Of a stretch of DNA of 64,000 nucleotides, positions 19,740-28,629 are shown one piece after another. The stretch is taken from positions 1-64,000 of the forward strand of contig JAPHTO010000031.1 in the NCBI GenBank assembly GCA_026196955.1, written 5' to 3'. Made by a program: the position numbers and the translations under genes. Position 1 is the first letter of the stretch; the number at the start of each line of letters is the position of its first letter. The notes under the pieces are model-generated. The model made no database searches, was not told where the DNA came from, and saw only the letters and a program-made list of their open reading frames with translations. Source of the stretch: Colwellia sp. GTDB taxonomy: Bacteria > Pseudomonadota > Gammaproteobacteria > Enterobacterales > Alteromonadaceae.

Positions 19740-20534
19740 ATGATGGATGCCGCTGAAACTTTAGTTATTTTACAAGCACGTATGTCTTCTTCAAGGCTGC
19801 CTAATAAAGTGCTAATGCCAATACTTGACAAACCTATGCTTGCCCATCAAGTAGCAAGATTGTCAAAAATTAAAACGCCTCATAAGCTTATCATTGCCAC
19901 CAGTGTTCAACCCAGTGACGATGCGATTGAAAGTTTATGCCAACAATTAAAGGTGAGTTGTTTTCGAGGCTCTCTTGATGATGTATTAGCGAGATATTTT
20001 CATGCCGCACAAGCTTTTAATCAGCATAATAATGTTAAAAACATTGTTAGAGTGACGGGTGACTGTCCACTGATTGATAGTGAAATTATTGATCAGGTTA
20101 TTCAATTGTATGTATCCACTAAGGTAGATTATTGCTCAAATTGCGCACCAGCCACCTTACCTGATGGTTTAGATGTTGAAGTGTTTAGTTTTTCTGCATT
20201 GGCAAAAGCAGCCAAACTAGCCAAAAAACCTTCTGAGCGTGAGCATGTTACCCCTTTTATTCGAAATACCCCTGAGCTATTTAGCACGACAAATTATTAT
20301 CACCAACCAGACTTATCTCACTATCGCTGGACAGTAGACGAGCCCCGCGACTTTGAGTTAGTCACTAAAATATATCAAGCACTTTTTGATAAAAATCCAT
20401 ATTTTTCCCTTGAAGACATTACTCGCTTAATTCAACAACACCCAGAATTAGCAATGATAAATCAAGGTATTATACGTAACGAAGGCTTACTCAAATCAGA
20501 GCGAGCTGATAAAAAAGCAGATGAATCACTATGA
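19740..20534 (+). CDS. SpsF-type cytidylyltransferase, probable CMP-nonulosonate synthetase
   Basis: This is a COG1861 (SpsF) nucleotidyltransferase of 264 residues. The pyrophosphorylase loop LQARMSSSRLPNKVLMPIL is at the N-terminus, and the metal-binding VRVTGDCPLID and YRWTVDEPRDFELV follow. In the pseudaminate pathway the last step, PseF, makes CMP-Pse and is usually a NeuA-type protein. No NeuA-type gene is present, and this one lies between pseC and pseG, so it probably fills the PseF role. The start may be either of two adjacent ATGs (19740 or 19743). It overlaps the next gene by 4 bases (ATGA). Confidence 0.78.
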   Translation: MMDAAETLVILQARMSSSRLPNKVLMPILDKPMLAHQVARLSKIKTPHKLIIATSVQPSDDAIESLCQQLKVSCFRGSLDDVLARYFHAAQAFNQHNNVKNIVRVTGDCPLIDSEIIDQVIQLYVSTKVDYCSNCAPATLPDGLDVEVFSFSALAKAAKLAKKPSEREHVTPFIRNTPELFSTTNYYHQPDLSHYRWTVDEPRDFELVTKIYQALFDKNPYFSLEDITRLIQQHPELAMINQGIIRNEGLLKSERADKKADESL

Positions 20535-21832
20535 ACAACAGTGCTAGAAAACAATTCTTACAATCAAACTTATGGCTTGAGCGCGCCGAAAAAACCATCC
20601 CTTTAGGCTCACAAACCTTTAGCAAAAGCCGCATTGCTTATCCTAACAATGTTTCACCTTTATTTATCAAGCGTGGTCAAGGCTGCCAAGTTTGGGATGC
20701 TGACGATAATCAATACACTGATTTTGTTAGCGGTTTATTGTCTGTTTCTTTAGGTTATTGCAATAAAGCAGTTGATGAGGCTGTTATTAAGCAAATCAAA
20801 TCAGGCGTGACTTTTTCTTTACCACATCAACTTGAAATGGAAGTCGCCGAAAAATTAGTCGAGCTAATTCCTTGTGCTGAGATGGTACGCTTTGGTAAAA
20901 ATGGTAGTGATGCCACTTCTGCCGCGATACGCTTAGCACGTGCTTTTACAGGTAAAGAGCACGTTGCCGTATGTGGTTATCATGGTTGGCAAGACTGGTA
21001 TATTGGCTCAACCTCACGCGATCTAGGTGTGCCAGCAGCCACTAAAGCATTAACCCACCCCTTTTCTTACAATGATATAGCCTCGTTAAAGCAAGTTTTT
21101 AGTGACAATAACGAAAAAATCGCTGCCGTTATTTTAGAGCCAATGAATACACAGTTTCCAGAAAATAATTTTTTACAACAAGTAAAAGACTTGTGTCATC
21201 AACATGGCGCTGTATTGATTTTTGACGAAACCATCACCGGCTTTCGCTACCATATGGGCGGTGCGCAAACACTGTTTGGCGTTACCCCAGACTTAGCAAC
21301 CTTTGGTAAAGGCATGGCAAATGGTTACCCTATTTCAGCCGTGGTTGGTCGCAAAGATATTATGAGCTTGATGGCAGATATTTTTTTCTCGGGTACTTTT
21401 GCAGGGGAAACCTTGTCGCTGGCAGCAACCCAAGCCACACTTGATTTTATGTTAGAAAATAATGTTGTAGAACACTTAACTACTATGGGTGATAAATTAA
21501 AAACAGGTTTATCTGAGATAATTAATGACATGCAAGCCCAGCAATGGCTAAGCGTTAGCGGCCACGCTGTTTGGTCATTTCTAAATATTGCTGCCCACGG
21601 CAAATATAGTGCTATTAAGTTAAAGTCACTATTTTTACAAGAAATGGCGCAACGGGGTTTCTTATTAGGTGGCGGTCATAACTTAAATTATGCTCATAAG
21701 AGTAGCGATATCGACGCATTGCTGACGGCTTATCAAGACGTTTTACCCTTATTAGCTGAGACCATTAAAAACGAAGATTTCAGCATGAAATTTAAAGGCG
21801 AATTGCTTGAGCCTGTATTTAAGGTCAGGTGA
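20531..21832 (+). CDS. Class-III PLP aminotransferase, glutamate-1-semialdehyde aminomutase-like
   Basis: This 433-residue fold-type I enzyme resembles HemL and class-III aminotransferases. It has GKNGSDATSAAIRLARAFTG, the PLP-contacting FDETITGF (Asp at about residue 232) and the lysine of ATFGKGMANGYPISAV at about residue 260. HemL itself normally lies elsewhere and is not glycan-linked. Here the ATGA overlap with the SpsF-type gene ties it to the sugar pathway. The amino acceptor is unknown; a keto-sugar or a keto group on the nonulosonate side chain are possibilities. Confidence 0.75.
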   Translation: MNNSARKQFLQSNLWLERAEKTIPLGSQTFSKSRIAYPNNVSPLFIKRGQGCQVWDADDNQYTDFVSGLLSVSLGYCNKAVDEAVIKQIKSGVTFSLPHQLEMEVAEKLVELIPCAEMVRFGKNGSDATSAAIRLARAFTGKEHVAVCGYHGWQDWYIGSTSRDLGVPAATKALTHPFSYNDIASLKQVFSDNNEKIAAVILEPMNTQFPENNFLQQVKDLCHQHGAVLIFDETITGFRYHMGGAQTLFGVTPDLATFGKGMANGYPISAVVGRKDIMSLMADIFFSGTFAGETLSLAATQATLDFMLENNVVEHLTTMGDKLKTGLSEIINDMQAQQWLSVSGHAVWSFLNIAAHGKYSAIKLKSLFLQEMAQRGFLLGGGHNLNYAHKSSDIDALLTAYQDVLPLLAETIKNEDFSMKFKGELLEPVFKVR

Positions 21833-21866
21833 TTGATGAATATCGATAATAAAGCAAATAATTAAC

Positions 21867-22979
21867 ATGCATATAGCTTTTCGTGTTGATAGCTCGACCA
21901 TTTTAGGTCATGGTCATGTGATGAGGTGTTTAACCTTAGCACAAGCCATTGTACGCGCCGAAAAACACCCTAAGATCAGTATTAGCTTTATCACTAAAGC
22001 CAATCAAGGCAATATTAACCACTTGATCTGCAAAGCGGGTTACCAGCTAATACTGCTTCCTACAGGTGACATTCCTATTAGGCAAGAAGATAGCAATACT
22101 TGGCTAGGCTGTACGCCTGAGCAAGACGCATTACACACTATCGAGGCAATGAAAGCTTTAGCTGAAATTGATTTACTCATAGTAGATCATTACGCGATAG
22201 CAAAATCATGGCATCAACTTATTAAACCATTTTGCCGACAATTGATGGTGATTGACGATTTAGCCAACCGTTCACTCGATTGTGACGTTTTGCTTGATCA
22301 AACACTTAATCGCCAAGCGAGACAATATCAAGCATTAGTTCCTGAGCATTGCCAACTGCTGTTAGGGCAAAACTATATGTTATTACGCGATGAGTTTTTA
22401 TTATTAAAGGCACAAGCTAAACGTCGCCGTAAACAGCAAAGTAAGCAGTTAACACACGCAAATATCCTGATCACTATGGGGGGAAGCGACCCTGACAATC
22501 TTTCAGAATTAGCACTACACGCGATTGAAAAGCTCAAGGTTGACTTACCAAATATCAGCGCTACTTTAGTCATATCAAGCCAGTCTAAACACATTGACGC
22601 TATACAGCAGCAACAAAAGCGCCTTTCTTGGTGTCAGCTTATTACCGACAGCCAGCATATGGCCGAGTTAATGTTACACGCTGATATTGCCATTGGCGCA
22701 AGTGGGACAACAGCTTGGGAACGCTGCTGCTTAGGTTTACCTTGCCTTACAACAATCAATGCACAAAACCAGCAGCTTATTGCTGAAAACTTGACTAGCG
22801 CTGGCGCGACGATTAATTTGGGGTGGCATCAACAAGTCACGCTTGATGCGATATCTGAACAACTTAGTTATATACTTAATAATGCCCAAGCGTACTTATC
22901 TTTCGTCAATAACTGTTTCGCTGCTTGTGATGGCAAAGGTGCCAACAGAGTAGCTAAAAAATTACTGCAAAGATGCTAA
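21867..22979 (+). CDS. pseG: PseG, UDP-6-deoxy-AltdiNAc hydrolase
   Basis: PseG removes UDP from UDP-2,4-diacetamido-2,4,6-trideoxy-beta-L-altropyranose. The 370-residue GT-B-like protein has the diagnostic N-terminal loop ILGHGHVMRCLTLAQAI with its catalytic histidine. Further landmarks are LLIVDHYAI, MVIDDLANRSLDCDVLLDQT, the donor-binding ITMGGSDPDN and IGASGTTAWERCCLGLP. It follows the aminotransferase by 34 bases and precedes pseI by 155 bases. Confidence 0.93.
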   Translation: MHIAFRVDSSTILGHGHVMRCLTLAQAIVRAEKHPKISISFITKANQGNINHLICKAGYQLILLPTGDIPIRQEDSNTWLGCTPEQDALHTIEAMKALAEIDLLIVDHYAIAKSWHQLIKPFCRQLMVIDDLANRSLDCDVLLDQTLNRQARQYQALVPEHCQLLLGQNYMLLRDEFLLLKAQAKRRRKQQSKQLTHANILITMGGSDPDNLSELALHAIEKLKVDLPNISATLVISSQSKHIDAIQQQQKRLSWCQLITDSQHMAELMLHADIAIGASGTTAWERCCLGLPCLTTINAQNQQLIAENLTSAGATINLGWHQQVTLDAISEQLSYILNNAQAYLSFVNNCFAACDGKGANRVAKKLLQRC

Positions 22980-23134
22980 ACGGAGAAGCCATAATATAAA
23001 TATCCATAACAAACACCAAAAGCTTTTTACATGATAATTATTTTATCTTACCCTTTGAAAAGGCTAGATTAAGCAAAAATAGATTAACCCCAGAACAAAT
23101 CACTTTAATAAGTAAAACGAAACTTGAGATTAAC

Positions 23135-24193
23135 ATGACTGATAACTTCATCACCATCAATGGTAGAAAAATAGGCCCCGCATTTAAGCCCTACATCATT
23201 GCTGAATTATCAGCCAATCATAATGGTAAAATAGAAAAAGCACTTGAGAGTATTGAAGTTGCAGCAAAATGTGGTGTTGATGCGATAAAAATTCAAAGTT
23301 ATACGCCTGATACTATGACCATTGACTGTGATAAAGAAGACTTTCAAGTGCAAGGCGGTTTATGGGATGGTTATAAACTTTATGATCTTTATGATTGGGC
23401 ACAAACCCCATTTGAATGGCATGAACAACTTTTCAATAAAGCCAAAGCCGTGGGCGTAACATTATTTTCTACCCCGTTTGATGAAACGGCTGTCGATTTA
23501 TTAGAGTCGCTAAACGCCCCTGCTTATAAATTGGCTTCTTTTGAAATCACTGATTTACCCTTAATTAAACGCATTGCAAAAACCGGCAAGCCTTTGATTA
23601 TTTCAACTGGCATGGCAAATTTAGAAGAAATATCAGATGCCATTAACACCGCAAGAAACAATGGTTGTCAGGAGTTGGTAGTGCTACATTGCATTAGCGC
23701 TTACCCTGCACCGATTGAACAAGCAAACTTAGCGACAATTGCCGATATTAGTCAACGATTTAACGTGATTGCTGGCCTTTCTGATCATACATTAGGCACA
23801 GTAGTGTCAGTTACTAGCATTGCCTTAGGCGCTTGTTTAATTGAGAAACACTTCACCTTAGATAGAAATGATAAAGGCCCTGATTCCGAGTTTTCATTAG
23901 AGCCAAGCGATCTAGTGCGACTAGTCAATGAAACCAAAGCAGCTCACCAAGCAATAGGTAACGCTGGTTACGAGAGAAAACCCGTTGAAGAAGCTAGCAT
24001 GAAGTTTCGGCGTTCGCTATATTTTGTCAAAGATATTAAGCAAGGTGAGATTATTACTGAACAACACTTAAGCAGAATACGACCCGGTTACGGTTTATCT
24101 CCTAAGTACTATCAACAATTACTTGGCAAAAAGGTCAAGCAAGACATCTCCCGTGGTACGGCGACATCTTGGGATTTAATTAAACAAGAATAG
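23135..24193 (+). CDS. pseI: PseI, pseudaminic acid synthase
   Basis: PseI condenses 6-deoxy-AltdiNAc with phosphoenolpyruvate. The 352-residue NeuB-family protein has IIAELSANHNGKIEKALE near the N-terminus, DAIKIQSYTP, KLASFEITDLPLI and IEKHFTLDRNDKGPDSEFSL, and a C-terminal antifreeze-like SAF domain (FVKDIKQGEIITEQHLSRIRP). Upstream, the same frame stays open for 45 codons (from 23000) with no ATG, GTG or TTG, so I keep the ATG at 23135. No clear promoter was found in the 155-base gap. Confidence 0.95.
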   Translation: MTDNFITINGRKIGPAFKPYIIAELSANHNGKIEKALESIEVAAKCGVDAIKIQSYTPDTMTIDCDKEDFQVQGGLWDGYKLYDLYDWAQTPFEWHEQLFNKAKAVGVTLFSTPFDETAVDLLESLNAPAYKLASFEITDLPLIKRIAKTGKPLIISTGMANLEEISDAINTARNNGCQELVVLHCISAYPAPIEQANLATIADISQRFNVIAGLSDHTLGTVVSVTSIALGACLIEKHFTLDRNDKGPDSEFSLEPSDLVRLVNETKAAHQAIGNAGYERKPVEEASMKFRRSLYFVKDIKQGEIITEQHLSRIRPGYGLSPKYYQQLLGKKVKQDISRGTATSWDLIKQE

Positions 24194-24205
24194 CGGAGCT
24201 CATTC

Positions 24206-24814
24206 GTGATTACGACCCAAAAATCAAACGCTATTTTATTCCTCGGAGACTCACAATCGCCGTTGCTTCATTGGTTAGCAGAGCAAGAAAGTAACCTGAT
24301 ACAAACCAGTGACAAAATAACGGCTGACTTCATTAAAACAAATAATATTCAATGTATTATCAGTTATGGCTATCGGCATATTATTAAAAGAGATGTATTG
24401 GATATATTGCCGAGTAATGTTTTTAATTTGCATATTTCATTGCTTCCGTGGAACCGCGGGGCAGATCCAAATTTCTGGAGTTTTATCGATAATACCCCCA
24501 AAGGCGTGACTATCCATCATATAGATGAAGGAGTTGATACTGGTGATATCATTGCTCAGCAAGAAGTGACCTTTACCAGTGCAAAAGAAACCTTAACCAG
24601 CTCATACCAACTATTGCAGCAAACAATAGAGGCACTATTCAAACTACATTGGCCTTCCCTCAAAAAAGGCGTTGGGCAACGTAAAGCACAAGTTGGCAAA
24701 GGTACAAGTCATAGAGTTGGAGATAAAGCGGCATTGGCGCACCTATTAACTGAAGGTTGGAACACGCCAGTCACGGTATTAGAGCGTCATGCTAAAAAAG
24801 CTCAAAAAAAATAA
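24206..24814 (+). CDS. Formyltransferase-family protein (sugar N-formyltransferase candidate)
   Basis: This 202-residue protein is a single Formyl_trans_N domain. The catalytic Asn and His are present in VFNLHISLLPWNRGADPNFW, and the Asp in HIDEGVDTGDIIAQQ. Relatives use N10-formyl-tetrahydrofolate to formylate amino sugars such as UDP-4-amino-sugars. Here it could acylate the PseC-type amine in place of, or after, acetylation. The start is GTG, with GGAG about 10 bases upstream. It follows pseI by 12 bases and is the last gene before an internal promoter. Confidence 0.8.
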   Translation: MITTQKSNAILFLGDSQSPLLHWLAEQESNLIQTSDKITADFIKTNNIQCIISYGYRHIIKRDVLDILPSNVFNLHISLLPWNRGADPNFWSFIDNTPKGVTIHHIDEGVDTGDIIAQQEVTFTSAKETLTSSYQLLQQTIEALFKLHWPSLKKGVGQRKAQVGKGTSHRVGDKAALAHLLTEGWNTPVTVLERHAKKAQKK

Positions 24815-24862
24815 ATTTATTTAAATAAAAACAAACAGTAAAGTAGATAACACTTAAAGCCT

Positions 24863-24877
24863 TGGCATCTAACTTGC
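24863..24877 (+). promoter_or_regulatory. Sigma54 promoter inside the sugar locus, before the amidation trio
   Basis: TGGCATCTAACTTGC keeps the full TGGCA-N7-TGC core with TTGC at -12; only the C after TGGCA is changed to T. The transcript would start near 24889, about 46 bases before the wbuX-like ATG. The 120-base gap it lies in holds no gene. Confidence 0.75.
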
Positions 24878-24934
24878 TAATTTAACTATATATTGAAAAC
24901 ATCCAGTAAACGTTTAGAGATTGGACATATAATC

Positions 24935-26119
24935 ATGCAAAAATGTACCGCCTGTAATTTACCTGAAACCTATGAAACCATTGAATTTGATGAAAATGGA
25001 GTCTGTAATATATGCCGTCAAAAACAGCATAAAGATCAAAATATAGATTGGCAAAAGCGCGCCGAGATGTTGGCACGCGTAGTGGAAAAGCATCGAGGTA
25101 AATACGAGTATGACTGCATTTTACCCTTCTCAGGGGGGAAAGACTCTACCTATACTCTTTGGTATTTAGTAAAACATTTTAATATTCGTCCGCTTGTTGT
25201 GCAGTTTAATCATGGCTTTATGCGCGATACTTTATTAGAGAATAATCAACGTACTTTCAAAAAGCTTGGTGTTGATGTTATTTCCTTTACCCCAAATTGG
25301 AAGCTAGTGAAACGATTAATGTTAGAAACATTGGTTCGTAAGGGCGACTTTTGCTGGCATTGTCATACGGGAATTTTTGCATACCCTATGCATATTGCCT
25401 TGAAATACCAAGTGCCATTGATTTTCTGGGGAGAGCCTTCATCGGAATACACCGCTTATTATAATTATGAAGATGATGAGGTAGAGCAAGTAGATGAAAC
25501 GCGCTTTAATCGCTTTATCAATTTAGGTATAACGGCAGAAGACATGTATTCGATGATCAAAGATGATTATCAATGTGATCCTCGCGAGCTTACTCCTTAC
25601 ACTTATCCTAAACTTAGAGATTTGAAAAAACTTAAATATCAGTCTGTTTGCTTAGGCTCTTATATCCCATGGGATGTAAAAGCCAATACTAAGCTAATTG
25701 AAGACGAGCTCGGTTGGCGTGGCGATCAAGTAGAAGGTATGCCGTGGGACGAATACCCTTATGAAAAAATAGAATGTTCAATGCAAGGCATGCGTGATTA
25801 TATAAAATATTTAAAACGGGGTTATAGCCGTGTTAGCCAAATGACAGCGCTTGATTTACGTAACGGTAGAATAGCAAAAGAGCATGCAGACAAGTTAATT
25901 GCAGACTATGAAGGCAGAAAACCACCATCACTCAACTTATTTTTAGAGTATTTAGGGATCAGTGAAGATCAATTTAACCATATTGTTGCCAAAACCGTAG
26001 TCCCGCCTTTTAAACCTGATTTTGAAGGGATGGAATATGCCCCTAAAACCAGTGATTTTGACCGCTGGTATCGTGAAGATCCACAAGACAGAGGCATAAT
26101 AGCCAAGAGCTCGGTGTAA
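24935..26119 (+). CDS. N-acetyl sugar amidotransferase (WbuX/WbpG/PseA family)
   Basis: Members of this family convert an acetamido group on a sugar to acetamidino, using ammonia from a HisH/HisF-like pair. The 394-residue protein has a zinc-ribbon N-terminus (CTAC ... CNIC), the ATP-PPi loop motif LPFSGGKDSTYTLWY, GDFCWHCHTGIF and WGEPSSEYTAYYNY. The open frame begins at a TTG (24893), but the ATG at 24935 places the CxxC motif at the N-terminus as in relatives. Acetamidino forms of pseudaminate and legionaminate are known on flagellins. The exact target sugar here is inferred. Confidence 0.88.
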   Translation: MQKCTACNLPETYETIEFDENGVCNICRQKQHKDQNIDWQKRAEMLARVVEKHRGKYEYDCILPFSGGKDSTYTLWYLVKHFNIRPLVVQFNHGFMRDTLLENNQRTFKKLGVDVISFTPNWKLVKRLMLETLVRKGDFCWHCHTGIFAYPMHIALKYQVPLIFWGEPSSEYTAYYNYEDDEVEQVDETRFNRFINLGITAEDMYSMIKDDYQCDPRELTPYTYPKLRDLKKLKYQSVCLGSYIPWDVKANTKLIEDELGWRGDQVEGMPWDEYPYEKIECSMQGMRDYIKYLKRGYSRVSQMTALDLRNGRIAKEHADKLIADYEGRKPPSLNLFLEYLGISEDQFNHIVAKTVVPPFKPDFEGMEYAPKTSDFDRWYREDPQDRGIIAKSSV

Positions 26120-26128
26120 TAAAATAGC

Positions 26129-26758
26129 ATGATAGGTATCCTTAATATTGGTTTAGGCAATGTGCAATCTGTTTACAATGCTATTTATGAAAATGGTTAT
26201 GATCCGGTATTTATAAACACACCTGAACAGCTAGCTGATTTGAGTCACTTTATATTACCCGGCGTTGGTAACTTCAATGCGGTTATGAAACGTCTAGAGC
26301 AGCTTGGCTTTGTTAGCGCAATCAATGACTTAATTGCTCGTGGCACACCAACCTTAGGTATATGCCTTGGGATGCAACTACTGGCAACAACAGGGGTAGA
26401 AGGGGGTGAGATTAAAGGCTTAAACGCCATTAGTGCCAAGGTGCCAGCCATAACGCCTCTTCAGGGCTTAAGAGTGCCTCATGTTGGTTGGAATGAAGTT
26501 AATTTTTGCCAAAAACATCCTGTTTTTGAAGAGATCAAAGACGGGCGAGATTTTTATTTTGTTCATAGCTACCATGTAACATGCCAGCACAGTAAAAATG
26601 TTATTGCCACGACAGATTATGGAGAGAGTTTAACTTGTGTTATCGCCACTAAAAACGTTATTGGTGTACAATTCCACCCAGAAAAAAGTCAAAAGAATGG
26701 TATGCAACTACTCGAAAACTTTTGTGAATGGGATGGCTGCTTTGAACAAAACACGTAA
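26129..26758 (+). CDS. HisH-like glutaminase of sugar amidation
   Basis: This 209-residue class-I glutamine amidotransferase has the nucleophile Cys79 in TLGICLGMQLLA, the oxyanion region LPGVGNF and the His-Glu pair in GVQFHPEKSQ. It should hydrolyse glutamine and feed ammonia through its HisF-like partner. It sits between the amidotransferase and the hisF-like gene and is not in a his operon. I therefore call it the WbuY/HisH2 type rather than the histidine-pathway enzyme. Confidence 0.87.
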   Translation: MIGILNIGLGNVQSVYNAIYENGYDPVFINTPEQLADLSHFILPGVGNFNAVMKRLEQLGFVSAINDLIARGTPTLGICLGMQLLATTGVEGGEIKGLNAISAKVPAITPLQGLRVPHVGWNEVNFCQKHPVFEEIKDGRDFYFVHSYHVTCQHSKNVIATTDYGESLTCVIATKNVIGVQFHPEKSQKNGMQLLENFCEWDGCFEQNT

Positions 26759-26772
26759 AGTGGAAAGAGTTA

Positions 26773-27534
26773 ATGCTTAAAAAACGTATTATTCCCATGA
26801 TGCAACTGCTTAATGAGCAGTTAGTGAAAACCTGTCAATTTGACAGTTGGCGCAATGTCGGCGATCCAGTAAAAAGCGCGAGTGTTTATAACTCTCAGTA
26901 CACAGATGAATTAGTATTACTCAACATAAATCGAGAAAACCGCAGTCTAGAGCAATTGGCTCAGCTTATTCCTGATATTGCCCAAGTAAGCTTTATGCCC
27001 TTATCTGTTGGCGGGGGTATCAATAGCCTTGAGGATGCAAGCTATTTGATCAATCAAGGGGCTGATAAAATAATCGTTAATTCTAGTGTCTATCAAGACC
27101 CGACACTTATTACTCAAATAGCCACCAAATTTGGTCAACAAGCTGTAGTGGTTAGTATAGATATTAAAACAACCGAACTTGGTAAATATCAACTTTATTC
27201 ACACTGCGGCAAACAGCTGGAAGAGATCAGCTTAGCTGAGCATATTAACCAGTGCCAGCAAGCAGGTGCTGGAGAATTTATGATCCAATCTATTGAGCAT
27301 GACGGTATGATGTCAGGCTTTAATATTCCTTTATTGAAACAAGTAATGTCGCTCGCTACCATTCCTGTTATAGGCTGTAGTGGCTCAGGTGATTATCAAC
27401 ACTTAAGAGAAGCTTTTGTTGAAACAGACGTTAGCGCACTGGGCTGTGGTAGCTTATTTAACTTTTCTGATAGCAATCCTATTCGCGCTAAAAACTATCT
27501 TACTAATTATAATATTCCTTTTAAAAAGGTGTAA
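26773..27534 (+). CDS. HisF-like subunit of sugar amidation (WbuZ/HisF2 type)
   Basis: This 253-residue TIM-barrel protein is HisF-like: KKRIIP at the N-terminus, MPLSVGGGINSLEDASYLI, and VVVSIDIKT with the second conserved Asp. The first catalytic Asp of HisF, residue 11 in the CLDV motif, is replaced here by Gln (MMQLL at residues 9-13). It therefore should not make the imidazole ring. Its likely role is as an ammonia-channelling partner of the HisH-like glutaminase. The stop overlaps the next start by one base. Confidence 0.87.
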   Translation: MLKKRIIPMMQLLNEQLVKTCQFDSWRNVGDPVKSASVYNSQYTDELVLLNINRENRSLEQLAQLIPDIAQVSFMPLSVGGGINSLEDASYLINQGADKIIVNSSVYQDPTLITQIATKFGQQAVVVSIDIKTTELGKYQLYSHCGKQLEEISLAEHINQCQQAGAGEFMIQSIEHDGMMSGFNIPLLKQVMSLATIPVIGCSGSGDYQHLREAFVETDVSALGCGSLFNFSDSNPIRAKNYLTNYNIPFKKV

Positions 27535-28625
27535 TGATGTTGCTACCTACTCATAACAAGCAAACAGTGCCCGTTAATTTTTCAGCGTTAAAAAATATAG
27601 TCTTAATTGGCGGCGGTGACTTAATGGCTGCTAGCGCCAAAATATTTCATACTTTGGGTTTCAATGTCACCATTGTTGCAGCCACTCGTCATATCAATGA
27701 GCAACTAGTATTAAACAATGAAACATTCAGTCAGGCTTGCCAACCATACGCTATTGCTCAACATACAATTAGCGATATAAACCAGTTAAGCAAGCAACAA
27801 CTCAATGACATAATACCTGAAGATGCTATGGCAATCTGTTTTGGTCCAGCTTGGGTGTTTAACAAGCAAATCATACAAACTTTTCATTATGGTATGTTTA
27901 ATATTAATGCTATTCCTATTCCGCATTATTTAGGTGGCGCTCACTATACTTGGCAATTACTCAATAACAATCGTGATGGAGGGTGCTTTTTTCAACAAAT
28001 AACCGCACAAGTCGATCAAGGAGATATATTTGCGAAACACCAATTTAGCATTAGCCAACAAGCAAGCACACCGCATGAATATTTTGTAGAAAATATCAAG
28101 CAAGGCGTTATTTTTATTGAAGAACTCGCACAAATGTTTATTCAAGGTGTTACTTTTTCACCTACTGCCTACGCCCCGTTAAATGACGATAGGCTTTATT
28201 TACCGCGTTTGAGAACAGATAAGCAAGGCTATATAAACTGGCAATGGAGCGCAGCAGATATTGTCAGTTTCTGCCAAGGTTTTGATAGCCCTTATCTGGG
28301 TGTAGCCAGTTTTATAGCCGATAAAAAACTGCGCTTTAAACAAATGAAACAAGTTAACCTAACGGATAATAACCATAATGCCATAGCTGCTATGCATCCC
28401 TTTTGCTCAGGCCTTATTGTCAGAAAAGTAAAACAAGCTAACAACACAACGATTATTGTTGCCGCACAGAATGGCTTTATTGAATTAGGAGATGTAATCG
28501 ATGAACAAGGTGTTTGTGTAAAAGCGAGTTTAAAAGAAGGTATGCGACTACATACCCCACAAAAGCTACTTGATGAAGCATTAGCATATCAAGTCGTCAT
28601 TGATGGCTCAGGTTTTAAGGATTAG
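27534..28625 (+). CDS. Formyltransferase-like protein with altered active site
   Basis: This 363-residue protein resembles methionyl-tRNA formyltransferase. It has an N-terminal Rossmann start (NIVLIGGGDLMAASAKIF), a Formyl_trans_N core and a C-terminal Formyl_trans_C-like domain (from about residue 225, LRTDKQGYINWQWSAADIV). The core motif reads FNINAIPIPHYLGGAHYTW, so the usual catalytic His of the NxH pair is Asn. The late Asp is present (QVDQGDIFAK). It may be a variant or inactive enzyme, or use the nearby His. The TAATG overlap couples it to the hisF-like gene. Two ATGs are adjacent (27534 and 27537). Confidence 0.72.
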   Translation: MMLLPTHNKQTVPVNFSALKNIVLIGGGDLMAASAKIFHTLGFNVTIVAATRHINEQLVLNNETFSQACQPYAIAQHTISDINQLSKQQLNDIIPEDAMAICFGPAWVFNKQIIQTFHYGMFNINAIPIPHYLGGAHYTWQLLNNNRDGGCFFQQITAQVDQGDIFAKHQFSISQQASTPHEYFVENIKQGVIFIEELAQMFIQGVTFSPTAYAPLNDDRLYLPRLRTDKQGYINWQWSAADIVSFCQGFDSPYLGVASFIADKKLRFKQMKQVNLTDNNHNAIAAMHPFCSGLIVRKVKQANNTTIIVAAQNGFIELGDVIDEQGVCVKASLKEGMRLHTPQKLLDEALAYQVVIDGSGFKD

Positions 28626-28629
28626 CCAT

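Noticed and set aside
20531-21832. HemL (glutamate-1-semialdehyde aminomutase) of heme synthesis
   Set aside because: The overlap with the SpsF-type gene and the position between pseC and pseG point to a sugar-pathway aminotransferase instead.
26129-27534. hisH and hisF as part of a histidine operon
   Set aside because: No other his gene is adjacent, the HisF-like protein lacks catalytic Asp11, and a WbuX-type sugar amidotransferase is directly upstream.
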